Assembly: GCF_003148495.1 (NCBI RefSeq) | Contig: NZ_QGGH01000005.1 | Coordinates: 186,001-250,000, forward strand | Direction of reading: 5' to 3' | Length of the DNA stretch: 64,000 nt | Source: Mesorhizobium loti | GTDB lineage: Bacteria > Pseudomonadota > Alphaproteobacteria > Rhizobiales > Rhizobiaceae | Shown here: positions 45,853-54,660 of the stretch, in pieces | Layout of the letters: each line of letters opens with the position of its first letter | Numbering within the stretch: position 1 is the first letter of the stretch | Program-made: the position numbers and the translations under genes | Notes under the pieces: model-generated | What the model saw: the letters and a program-made list of their open reading frames with translations, nothing else | Told to the model about the DNA's origin: nothing | Databases searched by the model: none

Positions 45853-45857
45853 GGGAA

Positions 45858-46811
45858 ATGCCCCTTCGCGTCATCTTCATGGGCACGCCGGAGTTTTCGG
45901 TGCCGACGCTGCGCGCGATTGCCGAGGCTGGACATGAGATATCAGCCGTCTACACCCAGCCGCCGCGCGCCGCCGGACGGCGCGGGCTGGAGTTGACACC
46001 GTCGCCGGTGCAGCGCGAGGCGGAACGGCTGGGCATCGAGACGCGGACACCGGGATCGCTCAAAGGCGAGGCCGAGCAGGCCGCGTTCCGTGCCTTGCAG
46101 GCCGATGTCGCCGTGGTCGTCGCGTATGGCTTGCTGCTGCCGAAAGCGGTTCTGGAGGCGGCCCGGCTTGGCTGCATCAACGGCCATGCATCGCTGCTGC
46201 CGCGCTGGCGTGGCGCGGCACCCATCCAGCGCGCCATCATGGCCGGCGACCTGGAAAGCGGCATGATGGTGATGCGCATGGAAGAGGGTTTGGACACCGG
46301 TCCGGTCGGACTGGTTGAAAAATGCGCCATCGAACCCGATATGACAGCCGGCGATCTGCATGATCGGTTGATGAGTGTCGGTGCGACCCTGATGGTGGAA
46401 GCGCTGGCGCGACTGGAAAGGAACACCCTGACATTTGCCGCCCAGGCGGTGGAAGGGGTGACCTACGCCAAAAAAATCGATAAATCCGAGACGCGCGTGG
46501 ACTGGACTCGCTCGGCGAGCGAGGTCCACAATAGCATTCGTGGCCTGTCGCCCTTTCCCGGCGCCTGGTCCGAGATAGGAATTGGCGGCCGCCCGGAGCG
46601 GCTGAAACTGCTTCGCTCGACGCTGTCGCAAGGCCTGTCGCCTTCGGAAGATTTGGGCGAGTCGGGAGGAATTCTCGATGACCGGCTGACGGTCGCCTGC
46701 GGGGCAGGCGCGATCAGACTGGTCGAAGTTCAACGGGCGGGCGGAAGGCCCGCTGCCGCGTCGGAATTCCTGCGCGGGGCCAAGATCGAAAAAGGAATGA
46801 AATTCTCATGA
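45858..46811 (+). CDS. fmt: Methionyl-tRNA formyltransferase
   Basis: A 317-residue enzyme that formylates initiator methionyl-tRNA. It has the N-terminal RVIFMGTPEFSVPTLRAI, the formyl-folate-binding GCINGHASLLPRWRGAAPIQ region with the catalytic Asn/His, and the C-terminal tRNA-binding domain. It lies between def and an acetyltransferase gene and overlaps the latter by 4 bases. Confidence 0.96.
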   Translation: MPLRVIFMGTPEFSVPTLRAIAEAGHEISAVYTQPPRAAGRRGLELTPSPVQREAERLGIETRTPGSLKGEAEQAAFRALQADVAVVVAYGLLLPKAVLEAARLGCINGHASLLPRWRGAAPIQRAIMAGDLESGMMVMRMEEGLDTGPVGLVEKCAIEPDMTAGDLHDRLMSVGATLMVEALARLERNTLTFAAQAVEGVTYAKKIDKSETRVDWTRSASEVHNSIRGLSPFPGAWSEIGIGGRPERLKLLRSTLSQGLSPSEDLGESGGILDDRLTVACGAGAIRLVEVQRAGGRPAAASEFLRGAKIEKGMKFS

Positions 46812-47314
46812 GCATGATGTCGATACGCGCGGCGACGCCGCGGGATCGCGAGGCCATTCGCCTCGTCGAGGAACACGCTTTCGGCCAGCAGGCGGAGGCC
46901 GGGCTGGTCGACGCGCTGGTGACCGGTGGCGACGCCGTTGCCGAACTGGTGGCGGAAGAGGACGGCCAGGTGGTCGGCCACATCCTGTTTTCCCGGCTGT
47001 TCGTCCAGAACGGCGGCAAGACCTTCGCGGCCGTGGCGCTCGCGCCGCTGGCGGTGGAGCCCTCGTTCCATGGCAGCGGCATTGGCGGCGCGCTGATCCG
47101 CGAGGCGCATATCCGCCTCAGGGACGGCGGCGAGACGCTGGCCGTGGTGCTCGGCGACCCCACCTATTACGGACGTTTCGGCTATAGCCACACGCGTGCC
47201 CAGAACTTCGAAAGCGAGTACCAGGGCGAAGCACTGCAAGCGCTGGCCTGGGGCGACGCACCAGAGGCAGGCTGGCTGGTCTACGCCTCCGCCTTCACCG
47301 CTCTCGCCGCCTAG
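46808..47314 (+). CDS. GNAT-family N-acetyltransferase
   Basis: A 168-residue acetyltransferase. The acetyl-CoA-binding motif A is LAVEPSFHGSGIGGALIREA near residue 85. The later GDPTYYGRFGYS stretch is typical of the GNAT subgroup that often accompanies def-fmt-truA in rhizobia. It overlaps fmt by 4 bases (ATGA) and precedes truA by 23 bp. The substrate is unknown. Confidence 0.9.
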   Translation: MSMMSIRAATPRDREAIRLVEEHAFGQQAEAGLVDALVTGGDAVAELVAEEDGQVVGHILFSRLFVQNGGKTFAAVALAPLAVEPSFHGSGIGGALIREAHIRLRDGGETLAVVLGDPTYYGRFGYSHTRAQNFESEYQGEALQALAWGDAPEAGWLVYASAFTALAA

Positions 47315-47337
47315 GCGAGAGCATATAGCAGCCCGGC

Positions 47338-48102
47338 ATGCCGCGTTTTCGCCTCGACATCGAATATGACGGCAGCCTGTTTGCCGGCTGGCAGCACCAG
47401 GCGGATCAGCCTTCGGTGCAGCAGGCGATCGAGCAGGCGATCGAAAAATTCTGTGGCGAAGTGGTTAGGCTGCGCGCCGCCGGGCGCACCGATGCTGGCG
47501 TGCATGCGACCGCCCAGGTGGCGCATGTCGACCTCGCCAAGGCGTGGCCAGGCGACAAGGTGCGCGATGCGATCAATGCCCATTTGCAGGCGGCCGGCGC
47601 GCGCATCGCCGTCCTGAAGGCGGCCGTCGTCCCGGACGGCTTCGATGCGCGCTTCTCGGCCACCGGCCGCCATTATCTCTACCGCATCCTCAACCGCCGC
47701 GCGCCGGCCGCGCTCGACAAGGGCAAGGTGTGGTGGGTGCCGAAGCGGCTCGACACCGGCGCCATGCATGAAGCGGCGAAGGTCCTGCTCGGACGGCATG
47801 ACTTCACCACCTTCCGCTCGACCCAGTGCCAGGCCAACAGCCCGATCAGGACACTGGAGCGGCTCGATGTGATGAGGCAAGGTGACCTGATCGAGGTAAG
47901 GGCCTCGGCGCGTTCCTTCCTGCACAATCAGGTGCGTTCGATGGTCGGCTCGCTCAAGCGCGTCGGCGACGGCGGCTGGACCGAGGCCGGCCTGAAAGCA
48001 GCGCTCGAGGCGCACGACCGCGCCGCCTGCGGACAGGTGGCGCCACCCGACGGGCTGTTTCTCGTTGGCGTCGATTATCCCGAGGTCGACTATCCAGGAT
48101 AG
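47338..48102 (+). CDS. truA: tRNA pseudouridine(38-40) synthase
   Basis: A 254-residue TruA. The catalytic motif RTDAGVHA carries the essential Asp, and the N-terminus is FRLDIEYDGSLFAGWQHQ. It modifies uridines in the tRNA anticodon arm. It closes the def-fmt-GNAT-truA operon. Confidence 0.96.
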   Translation: MPRFRLDIEYDGSLFAGWQHQADQPSVQQAIEQAIEKFCGEVVRLRAAGRTDAGVHATAQVAHVDLAKAWPGDKVRDAINAHLQAAGARIAVLKAAVVPDGFDARFSATGRHYLYRILNRRAPAALDKGKVWWVPKRLDTGAMHEAAKVLLGRHDFTTFRSTQCQANSPIRTLERLDVMRQGDLIEVRASARSFLHNQVRSMVGSLKRVGDGGWTEAGLKAALEAHDRAACGQVAPPDGLFLVGVDYPEVDYPG

Positions 48103-48131
48103 AGGCCGGAAGGCTCTATCCACGGAAGGCT

Positions 48132-48764
48132 CTACCCTGAGACGAACCCGGAAAGGCTCTGAGCCCCGACATCATCCGGCACGGTGATGCCGAGCAGCGT
48201 CTGCAGGCCGAACAGCACCAACAGCGACGCGATGAACATACCGACGAAAACGCCGGTGCCGATCGCTGGGCCCTTGCCGATGGTGGCGTTGGTCATGCGC
48301 CAGGTCAGCACCATCGACAGGGCAAACAAAAGCAGCGACACGAGGCTCGAAACCTGGCTCGCGGACGACAGGAAAAGCCGGATCAGCGCCGAGGGCAGCA
48401 TCAGCCAGGCGGTGATGGCCGAAGCCCAGTTGCTGGCAACGACATAGTGGACGAAGCGGCCGCCTATGCCGGCGCGCGGCGCGATCAAAGCGAGCGCAAT
48501 CAACGGCAGCACCCAGGAGCCGATGTCGACCGTCGCCAGGCGCACCAGCATGCTGAAGCGACCCGCGAAGGCATCGGGATCGCCGATCTCGTTGGCGATG
48601 CCGACCCAGCCGACGATCAGCGCCGGTGCGGCAACGACAATGGCGAAAAAGGAATTCCAGAAGCCGTCGGCCGACAGGTCGAGCAGGCGCAATCCATCGG
48701 CCTTGCCGAGCATCAATCGCCAGGCGCCCGTCAGCGAAGCTTGGGTTTCGTCCGCCGAAAGCAT
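48132..48764 (-). CDS. Membrane protein of unknown function
   Basis: A 210-residue protein with about five hydrophobic segments (around residues 38-58, 78-95, 105-122, 135-155 and 172-192). I do not recognise a named family. It begins 5 bases after the dapE stop on the same strand and is probably co-transcribed with it. The C-terminus is polar. Confidence 0.75.
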   Translation of the reverse strand: MLSADETQASLTGAWRLMLGKADGLRLLDLSADGFWNSFFAIVVAAPALIVGWVGIANEIGDPDAFAGRFSMLVRLATVDIGSWVLPLIALALIAPRAGIGGRFVHYVVASNWASAITAWLMLPSALIRLFLSSASQVSSLVSLLLFALSMVLTWRMTNATIGKGPAIGTGVFVGMFIASLLVLFGLQTLLGITVPDDVGAQSLSGFVSG

Positions 48765-48769
48765 GTTGC

Positions 48770-49963
48770 TCAGCCCTGTCCGAACCAGTCTTCGATGAAG
48801 CGCTGGTAGATTCGCGTCAGCGTTTCAAGATCGGCAATGGCGACGCGTTCGTCGACCATGTGCATGGTCTTGCCGACCAGCCCGAACTCGACCACCGGAC
48901 AATAGTCCTTGATGAAACGCGCGTCGGATGTACCGCCTGAGGTCGACAGCGTCGGCTCCTTGCCGACCGCCGACTTGATCGAGCCGCGGAGCGTTTCAAT
49001 CAGTTTGTCGTCGCGGGTCAGGAAGACATGGCTTGGCCGGTCGCGCCAGACGAGCTCGTAGTCGACCGGCGTCTTCTTGCCCTGCCGGTACTTCTTGCGT
49101 TTGGCCGCCTGGTCGAGCCGGTTGTGGATCTCGGCCTGAAGGGTCTCATCAGTCCAGGTGTCGTTGAAGCGGATGTTGAAGGTGGCAAGCGCCTTGGCCG
49201 GAATGACATTGGTGGCGGGGTTGCCGACATCGATGGAGGTGATCTCCAGGTTGGTCGGCTGGAAATCCCTGGTTCCCTTGTCGAAGACGGGATGCAGCAA
49301 GGCGTCGACCAGGCTCATCAGCCCGCGCACCGGATTGTCGGCAAGCTGCGGGTAGGCGACATGGCCCTGGCGGCCGTTGACTGATATGGCGCCGGACATC
49401 GAGCCGCGGCGGCCGATCTTGATCATGTCGCCGAGCGCATCCGGGTTGGTCGGTTCGCCGACGATGGAGGCATCCCATTTCTCGCCCCTAGAAGCCGCCC
49501 ATTCGAGCAGCTTGACGGTGCCGTTGATGGCCGGCCCTTCCTCGTCGCCGGTGATCAGCAGCGAGACCGAGCCTTTCGGACCACCATTCTGCTCGACATG
49601 GCGCGCCATGGCGGCGATGAAACACGCGATGCCGCCCTTCATATCGACTGCGCCACGGCCATACATCTCGCCATTGGCGATCTCGGCGGCGAAGGGCGGA
49701 TGCGTCCATGCGGCTTCGTCGCCGACCGGCACCACATCGGTGTGGCCGGCGAACATCAGATGCGGGCCGTTGCCGGAACGCCTCGCATAGAGGTTTTCGA
49801 TGTCGGGCGTGCCGTCTTCGGAAAACACCGGCCGATCGACCAGGAAGCCGAGCGGTTTCAGCATCGTCTCCAGCGCGGTCAGCGCACCGCCCTCAGTGGG
49901 CGTCACCGAAGCACAACGGATAAGGGCGGCGAGGTTTTCGGCGGGATCGGTCGGCAGCGTCAT
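48770..49963 (-). CDS. dapE: Succinyl-diaminopimelate desuccinylase
   Basis: A 397-residue M20-family metallohydrolase of normal DapE length, acting in lysine and peptidoglycan precursor synthesis. Metal ligands appear as FAGHTDVVPVG (H74, D76) and the bridging Asp/Glu in RGAVDMKGG and TGDEEGP. ATG 49963 gives the family N-terminus. The partner dapD lies 2.7 kb upstream on the same strand, separated by a small cluster and an inserted plus-strand gene. Confidence 0.95.
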   Translation of the reverse strand: MTLPTDPAENLAALIRCASVTPTEGGALTALETMLKPLGFLVDRPVFSEDGTPDIENLYARRSGNGPHLMFAGHTDVVPVGDEAAWTHPPFAAEIANGEMYGRGAVDMKGGIACFIAAMARHVEQNGGPKGSVSLLITGDEEGPAINGTVKLLEWAASRGEKWDASIVGEPTNPDALGDMIKIGRRGSMSGAISVNGRQGHVAYPQLADNPVRGLMSLVDALLHPVFDKGTRDFQPTNLEITSIDVGNPATNVIPAKALATFNIRFNDTWTDETLQAEIHNRLDQAAKRKKYRQGKKTPVDYELVWRDRPSHVFLTRDDKLIETLRGSIKSAVGKEPTLSTSGGTSDARFIKDYCPVVEFGLVGKTMHMVDERVAIADLETLTRIYQRFIEDWFGQG

Positions 49964-50092
49964 GGCAAAAGCGATAGTCGAAAGCGCAGGGCCTGTCACG
50001 GCCAGACATGGGGGCCAGCTCCATGGCTGGCGATAGCGCCGACATTATGGTTTTCATGTCGTATAGTTCCGGGCCGAATGCGGGGCGACAGG

Positions 50093-51136
50093 ATGGCAAA
50101 CGGGGACAAGAGGATCGTCATTGCCGGCGCCGGCAGCATTGGCTGCTATGCCGGCGGCTGCCTGGCGCTCGCCGGCCGCGAGGTGACCCTGCTGGCCCGG
50201 CCGCGCATCGAGGCGGCCTTGCGGCAGGGTGGGTTGCGGGTCAGCGACCTTGAAGGCCGCGATCGCACGATCAGGCCCGAGGCACTTGTCGTCACCACCG
50301 ATCCGGCGACCGCCTTGCCGCAAGCGGACGTGATCCTGGTCACGGTCAAGAGCGGCGCGACGCAGGACATGGCAGCCCTCATCAGGGCCCATGCGCGCCC
50401 GGATGCTGTGGTGGTCAGCCTGCAGAACGGCATCGACAATGCCGACAGGCTGCGTGCAGGACTTGGCCGGCGAACGGTGCTGGCCGGCATGGTGCCGTTC
50501 AATGTCGTACAGTCGCCGGACGGCGAACTGCCGCTGCGCGTGCATCGCGCCAGCGACGGCACGGTGATGGTCGAGGACGGCGACGCCGGCCTAATCGGCC
50601 TGCTCGGCGTCGAGGGATTTGCGGTCGAAGCCCATGGCGAGATGAAGGCCGTGCTGTGGGGCAAGCTGCTGATGAATTTGAACAACGCGCTGGTGGCGCT
50701 TTCCGGCCTGCCGCTGGCAACCGAATTGGCCGATCGGCGCTGGCGGCTGATCCTGGCCGGTCAGATCGACGAGGCGCTCACGGCGATGAAAGCGTCCGGC
50801 ATCGAGCCGGCGCGGATCGCCGGCCTGCGGCCGGTGCTACTGCCGAAAGTGCTCCGGCTGCCGGACTGGCTGTTCAAGCTCTTGGCGCGACGCATGCTGA
50901 CGATCGACCCGCAGGCGCGCTCATCGATGTGGGACGATTTGCAGCGCGGCCGGCCGACGGAGATCGATGATTTGCAAGGCGCCATCCAGCGGCTGGCGGA
51001 AACGGCCGGCACGTCGGCGCCGATGGTCCAGCGGATCACCGCCTTGGTGCGCGCGGCGGAATCGGAGCGGCTTGGCTCGCCGGGCCTGGCGCCGGAGCAG
51101 GTCGTTGCGCCGCCGGCTGGCCGTCGATCAACGTGA
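50093..51136 (+). CDS. 2-dehydropantoate 2-reductase family protein (PanE/ApbA-like)
   Basis: A 347-residue ketopantoate-reductase-family protein. The NADP-binding motif IAGAGSIGCYAGGCLA is at the N-terminus, then VKSGATQDM and LQNGIDN, and the C-terminal helical domain contains KLLMNLNNALVAL. ATG 50093 is chosen (AGG upstream); an in-frame ATG at 50078 is possible. It is the only plus-strand gene within the dap region, and its last 101 bases overlap the end of the convergent gene 51036-51812. It may make pantoate or reduce another 2-keto acid. Confidence 0.87.
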   Translation: MANGDKRIVIAGAGSIGCYAGGCLALAGREVTLLARPRIEAALRQGGLRVSDLEGRDRTIRPEALVVTTDPATALPQADVILVTVKSGATQDMAALIRAHARPDAVVVSLQNGIDNADRLRAGLGRRTVLAGMVPFNVVQSPDGELPLRVHRASDGTVMVEDGDAGLIGLLGVEGFAVEAHGEMKAVLWGKLLMNLNNALVALSGLPLATELADRRWRLILAGQIDEALTAMKASGIEPARIAGLRPVLLPKVLRLPDWLFKLLARRMLTIDPQARSSMWDDLQRGRPTEIDDLQGAIQRLAETAGTSAPMVQRITALVRAAESERLGSPGLAPEQVVAPPAGRRST

Positions 51137-51812
51137 TCTTCTGCCAGATTTTCCGCGACAGGTTGGACGCCAGGTTTTCGATGTCGTTGACGCCGTCGAT
51201 GACCACGTCGTCATTGACCGACTGTGCGAACAGCGCTGCGATCTTGCCGGTGATCGACAGCATTTCGGAGCAATAGTCGAGGTAGCGCGCCAGGTCGGCG
51301 GCGTTGGTGATGCGGGCCGGCGAGTGCGCCGTCGGCTTGAAATTGGCCGAAAGGGCCGCCGGATCCTTGGTCAGCTGGTGCATGTCGATGACATGGATCA
51401 GCGACCGCAGGCCGTGCAGCTGGCGAAATACCCGCTTGCGTTTGATGCGCTCCTCGGTGCGGATCAACGCCAGGAAGCCGAGCACGGCGAGGATCATCAT
51501 GTTGATCGTGGCTTCGATGCCTTGCACCGACTGCACCGCATCGTCGGCCTGGGAGATGTGGATGAGCGGCAGGATGGTGCCGACGAACAGAAAGATCAGC
51601 GCACCGGCGATGACGGCGGCGATGATGAGCCCGCGCAGCCACCAGATCGGCGCTTCGAGCGCCTGAGCCGCCTTGGCCAGATCGCGCGACAGCGAGACCA
51701 GTTCGGCGGCGACGCCACGCAATCCCGCTTCGGGGAAACGGTCGGCGATCCGCTCTTCCAGCCGCTCGGCGGTTTCGACGATCAGTTTCGGATCAAGCGT
51801 GCGGTAGCGCAT
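51036..51812 (-). CDS. Predicted membrane protein, unknown function
   Basis: A 258-residue protein with two membrane helices (about residues 60-84 and 102-117), a helical N-terminal domain (TAERLEERIADRFPEAG) and a long cytoplasmic C-terminal part ending in a Pro/Ala-rich tail. I do not recognise the family. It follows the DUF805 genes by 13 bp, so is in their operon. The Pro-rich tail is encoded by the 101-bp overlap with the PanE-like gene. Confidence 0.75.
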   Translation of the reverse strand: MRYRTLDPKLIVETAERLEERIADRFPEAGLRGVAAELVSLSRDLAKAAQALEAPIWWLRGLIIAAVIAGALIFLFVGTILPLIHISQADDAVQSVQGIEATINMMILAVLGFLALIRTEERIKRKRVFRQLHGLRSLIHVIDMHQLTKDPAALSANFKPTAHSPARITNAADLARYLDYCSEMLSITGKIAALFAQSVNDDVVIDGVNDIENLASNLSRKIWQKITLIDGQPAAQRPAPAPGPASQAAPIPPRAPRR

Positions 51813-51825
51813 GTCCGATCGGCCC

Positions 51826-52218
51826 TCAGGGTTGTGCCGGCTCGTTGGTGCGCCGGCCATAGCGGTTGGGCCCAGGCTGCCCTGGAAACAGGCACAACAC
51901 AAGGAAGGCGACGATCGAGACCACCGGCACGAACAGGATCAGCGCGGCAATGCCCGGCTTGTCGAGGTCGTGCAGCCGCTTGACCGCCAGCGCGATGTTG
52001 GACCACAGCGAGGCGATGAAGGCGACGAAGAAGATGAACGACCACATGTTGCTCTCGGCCGAACCTTCCGGCACCAGCGTGAAGCGGTAGAGCGGAAAGG
52101 CCTGGATGATGGCGACGAGCAACCCGCCAAGAAAATAGGCCGCGCGACTGACGCGGCCCGATATTTTGAAGAAAAGCCAGGTGAGATCTGATCTGTCAGG
52201 CAAGCGGGTCCGATCCAT
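51826..52218 (-). CDS. DUF805 family membrane protein (second copy)
   Basis: A 130-residue DUF805 protein with three to four membrane segments. The family signatures are FKISGRVSRAAYFLGGLLV near the N-terminus and ALAVKRLHDLDKPGIAAL. ATG 52218 is preferred over a GTG at 52230. Its start overlaps the 3' end of the preceding DUF805 gene by 23 bases. Function is unknown. Confidence 0.85.
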   Translation of the reverse strand: MDRTRLPDRSDLTWLFFKISGRVSRAAYFLGGLLVAIIQAFPLYRFTLVPEGSAESNMWSFIFFVAFIASLWSNIALAVKRLHDLDKPGIAALILFVPVVSIVAFLVLCLFPGQPGPNRYGRRTNEPAQP

Positions 52219-52558
52219 ATTGATTGGCACCCCTGGTGCCTTCGAGGATGCCGAGTTCGACCAGCAGCCAGATGCCGCCGATAATGGGTACGAGGCCGAT
52301 CAGCGTCCACCAGCCCGACTTGTTGCGGTCGTGCCAGCGTTTGGCATAGAGGGCAATCGCGAAATAGATCGATGCCAGCGCGAAGAGGATGCCGATAATG
52401 CCGACCTGAGCGCCGCTGGCCGTGGTGAACCGCGTGCCGAGGATCGCATCGAGAATGAAAGCTATGACGCCGATAACGATGAATACGCCGATGCCAGCCC
52501 AGAACTTGCCACGGTTGATGCGGCCATCAAAGCTTGTGAGCAGATATTTCCAGTCCAT
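52196..52558 (-). CDS. DUF805 family membrane protein (first copy)
   Basis: A 120-residue DUF805 protein: FDGRINRGKFWAGIGVF, then IALYAKRWHDRNKSGWWTLIGL, then a C-terminal GANQYGSDP tail typical of the family. The two DUF805 genes are tandem, related but diverged paralogues. It begins 72 bp after the dapD stop on the same strand. Confidence 0.88.
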   Translation of the reverse strand: MDWKYLLTSFDGRINRGKFWAGIGVFIVIGVIAFILDAILGTRFTTASGAQVGIIGILFALASIYFAIALYAKRWHDRNKSGWWTLIGLVPIIGGIWLLVELGILEGTRGANQYGSDPLA

Positions 52559-52630
52559 GTCACCCCTCCATATTGAACCAGCGCGACCGATTGTCGCGCC
52601 GGCGGAAGGTGCGCTCGCTTTGCGGAAAGA

Positions 52631-53485
52631 TCAATCGCGGAGCAATTCGTTGATCGAGGTCTTGGACCGGGTCCTGGCGTCGACACGCTTGACGATGACG
52701 GCGCAGTAGAGGCTGGGGCCAGGTTCGTTGTTCGGAAAAGGTTTGCCCGGCAGCGAACCGGCGACGACGACGGAATTCGGCGGCACTTCGCCATAAAAGA
52801 TTTCGCCGGTGGCGCGGTCGACGATCTTGGTCGACTGGCCGATGAAGACGCCCATGCCGAGCACCGAGCCTTCGCGCACGATGCAGCCCTCGACCACTTC
52901 CGAGCGAGCGCCGATGAAGCAATTGTCCTCGATGATGGTAGGCCCGGCCTGCATCGGCTCCAGCACGCCGCCGATGCCGACGCCGCCGGACAGATGGACG
53001 TTCTTGCCAATCTGGGCACAGGAGCCGACCGAGGCCCAGGTGTCGACCATGGTACCTGAGTCGACATAGGCGCCGACATTGACGAAGGACGGCATCAGCA
53101 CGGCGCCAGGCGCGACATAGGCCGAACGGCGCACGATCGACGACGGCACGGCGCGGAAGCCTGCCTTCTCGAAGTTGACGGCACTCCAGCCGTCGAACTT
53201 CGACGGCACCTTGTCCCACCACACCGCCTCGCCCGGACCACCCTTGATGATCTCCATCGGGTTGAGCCGGAACGACAACAGCACGGCCTTCTTCAGCCAC
53301 TGGTTGACATGCCACTTGCCGTCGGCCTGCCGTTCGGCGACACGGGCGTCGCCGCGATCGAGCAGGTCGAGCGCCGACTGGATGGCATCGCGCGTTTCGC
53401 CACGCGTCGCCGTCGAAATCGTGTCGCGTTCCTCGAAGGCCTTCTCAATGGTCTTTTCGAGACTCGCCAGATCGGGCTTCGACAT
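52631..53485 (-). CDS. dapD: Tetrahydrodipicolinate N-succinyltransferase
   Basis: A 284-residue acyltransferase of the left-handed beta-helix type that succinylates tetrahydrodipicolinate in the diaminopimelate pathway. The N-terminus ASLEKTIEKAFEERD and hexapeptide-repeat region (MPSFVNVGAYVDSGTMVDTW, split from the DapD consensus; GKNVHLSGGVGIGGVLEP) are diagnostic. DapE acts two steps later and is encoded 2.7 kb downstream. Confidence 0.96.
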   Translation of the reverse strand: MSKPDLASLEKTIEKAFEERDTISTATRGETRDAIQSALDLLDRGDARVAERQADGKWHVNQWLKKAVLLSFRLNPMEIIKGGPGEAVWWDKVPSKFDGWSAVNFEKAGFRAVPSSIVRRSAYVAPGAVLMPSFVNVGAYVDSGTMVDTWASVGSCAQIGKNVHLSGGVGIGGVLEPMQAGPTIIEDNCFIGARSEVVEGCIVREGSVLGMGVFIGQSTKIVDRATGEIFYGEVPPNSVVVAGSLPGKPFPNNEPGPSLYCAVIVKRVDARTRSKTSINELLRD

Positions 53486-53587
53486 GAATTCGCTCCATTA
53501 CCAAGCTGTTAAGGGGCAACGCCTTAACCTGTTTCCAAAGTCGCGCGGACCCCTTGGCAGGCTTTGCCTGCCTGGGTCTTTGCATGT

Positions 53588-53634
53588 AGCAGGTTCTTGT
53601 CACAAAACCGCCGGACACTTTTGCGGAACCTGCT
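53588..53634. repeat. Short interspersed palindromic repeat, copy 1
   Basis: Arms AGCAGGTTC (53588-53596) and GAACCTGCT (53626-53634) flank the core CAAAACCGCCGGACACTTTTG (53603-53623, 21 bases with outer CAAAA/TTTTG pairing). The core matches a second copy at 63710-63730 except for one base. It lies between dapD and the LOG gene. Confidence 0.75.
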
Positions 53635-53712
53635 TATGTGAAGCCTTGGTGAGGGTCAATCGCGGGTGCGTCATGGGACGGCGCAAGTGAAAGAATTGGA
53701 CGGGTAAAGCAT

Positions 53713-54558
53713 ATGACTCCTATGGAAAAGGCGGGGTGGACCCCGTTGCCGCATTCGGACGAGGATCTGGAGCGGTCGAAGAGCGTGCCGGACACGCCGC
53801 AGACGCGTGCTGAGACCTACCGGCTGGCCTGGAACGATCCCGACTTCATGACGCGGCGCGAGTTGCGCGCGGTCAGGTTGCAGCTCGAACTCCTGAAGCC
53901 CGAGATGATCCTGGCCGAACGCGGCATCCGTTCGACGGTGATCCTGTTCGGCGGCGCACGCCTGCCGGAACCCGGCGGCGAGGCCTGGGCGGCCAAGAAC
54001 GAGACGCAGAGGAAGAACCTCGAGGAAAACAGCAAATACTACGAGGAGGCGCGCAAATTCGCGCGTCTCTGCTCGCGGCAGTCGGCTGCTTCATACTATC
54101 GTGAATATGTCGTGGTGACCGGCGGCGGGCCCGGCGTGATGGAAGCGGGAAATCGCGGCGCCGACGATGTCGGCGCGCCGTCGATCGGCCTCAACATCGT
54201 CCTGCCGCATGAGCAGGCGCCGAACATCTATGTGACGCCGGAGCTCTGCTTCAACTTCCACTATTTCGCCATCCGCAAGATGCATTTCGTCATGCGCGCC
54301 AAGGCCGTGGCGGTGTTTCCCGGCGGCTTCGGCACGATGGACGAGTTCTTCGAGACGCTGACACTGATCCAGACCGGACGCATGGAGCGCGTACCCGTGA
54401 TCCTGTTCGGCAAATCCTTCTGGAAGCGGGCGATCGATCTCGATTTCCTCGCCGAGCAGGGCACGATCAGCCCCGGCGACCAGGACATCATCGACTTCGT
54501 CGACACCGCCGATGAGGCCTGGGGGATTATCAGCCGGTTCTACAAGTTAGGGGAGTAG
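53713..54558 (+). CDS. LOG-family nucleotide phosphoribohydrolase-like protein
   Basis: A 281-residue LOG/Rossmann-fold protein (often called lysine decarboxylase-like). The nucleotide-binding motifs are TGGGPGVMEA and PGGFGTMDE, the pair that defines the family. Longer than plant-type LOG (about 200) because of an N-terminal extension of about 60 residues and an inserted segment (EENSKYYEEARKFARLCSR). Members cleave nucleoside monophosphates to base and ribose phosphate. Confidence 0.88.
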   Translation: MTPMEKAGWTPLPHSDEDLERSKSVPDTPQTRAETYRLAWNDPDFMTRRELRAVRLQLELLKPEMILAERGIRSTVILFGGARLPEPGGEAWAAKNETQRKNLEENSKYYEEARKFARLCSRQSAASYYREYVVVTGGGPGVMEAGNRGADDVGAPSIGLNIVLPHEQAPNIYVTPELCFNFHYFAIRKMHFVMRAKAVAVFPGGFGTMDEFFETLTLIQTGRMERVPVILFGKSFWKRAIDLDFLAEQGTISPGDQDIIDFVDTADEAWGIISRFYKLGE

Positions 54559-54660
54559 GGCTGGGAATTGGAGAACTGGGGAATTGAAGAATGAGGGGGA
54601 TTGCGCGTTCCGGACCGATTCCCCAATTCGTCAGTTCTTCAATTCTTCAATTCCCTACCC
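54559..54660. repeat. AATTGAAGAA-type inverted repeat between convergent genes
   Basis: GGGAATTGGAGAACTGGGGAATTGAAGAA on the left side (from 54563, shown here in name only as two adjoining GAATTG units) is mirrored on the right by TTCTTCAATTCTTCAATTCCC (to about 54655). The stop codon of the downstream minus-strand gene falls within it (TGA of GAATTGA). It probably folds into a long imperfect hairpin and acts as a bidirectional terminator. Confidence 0.65.
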
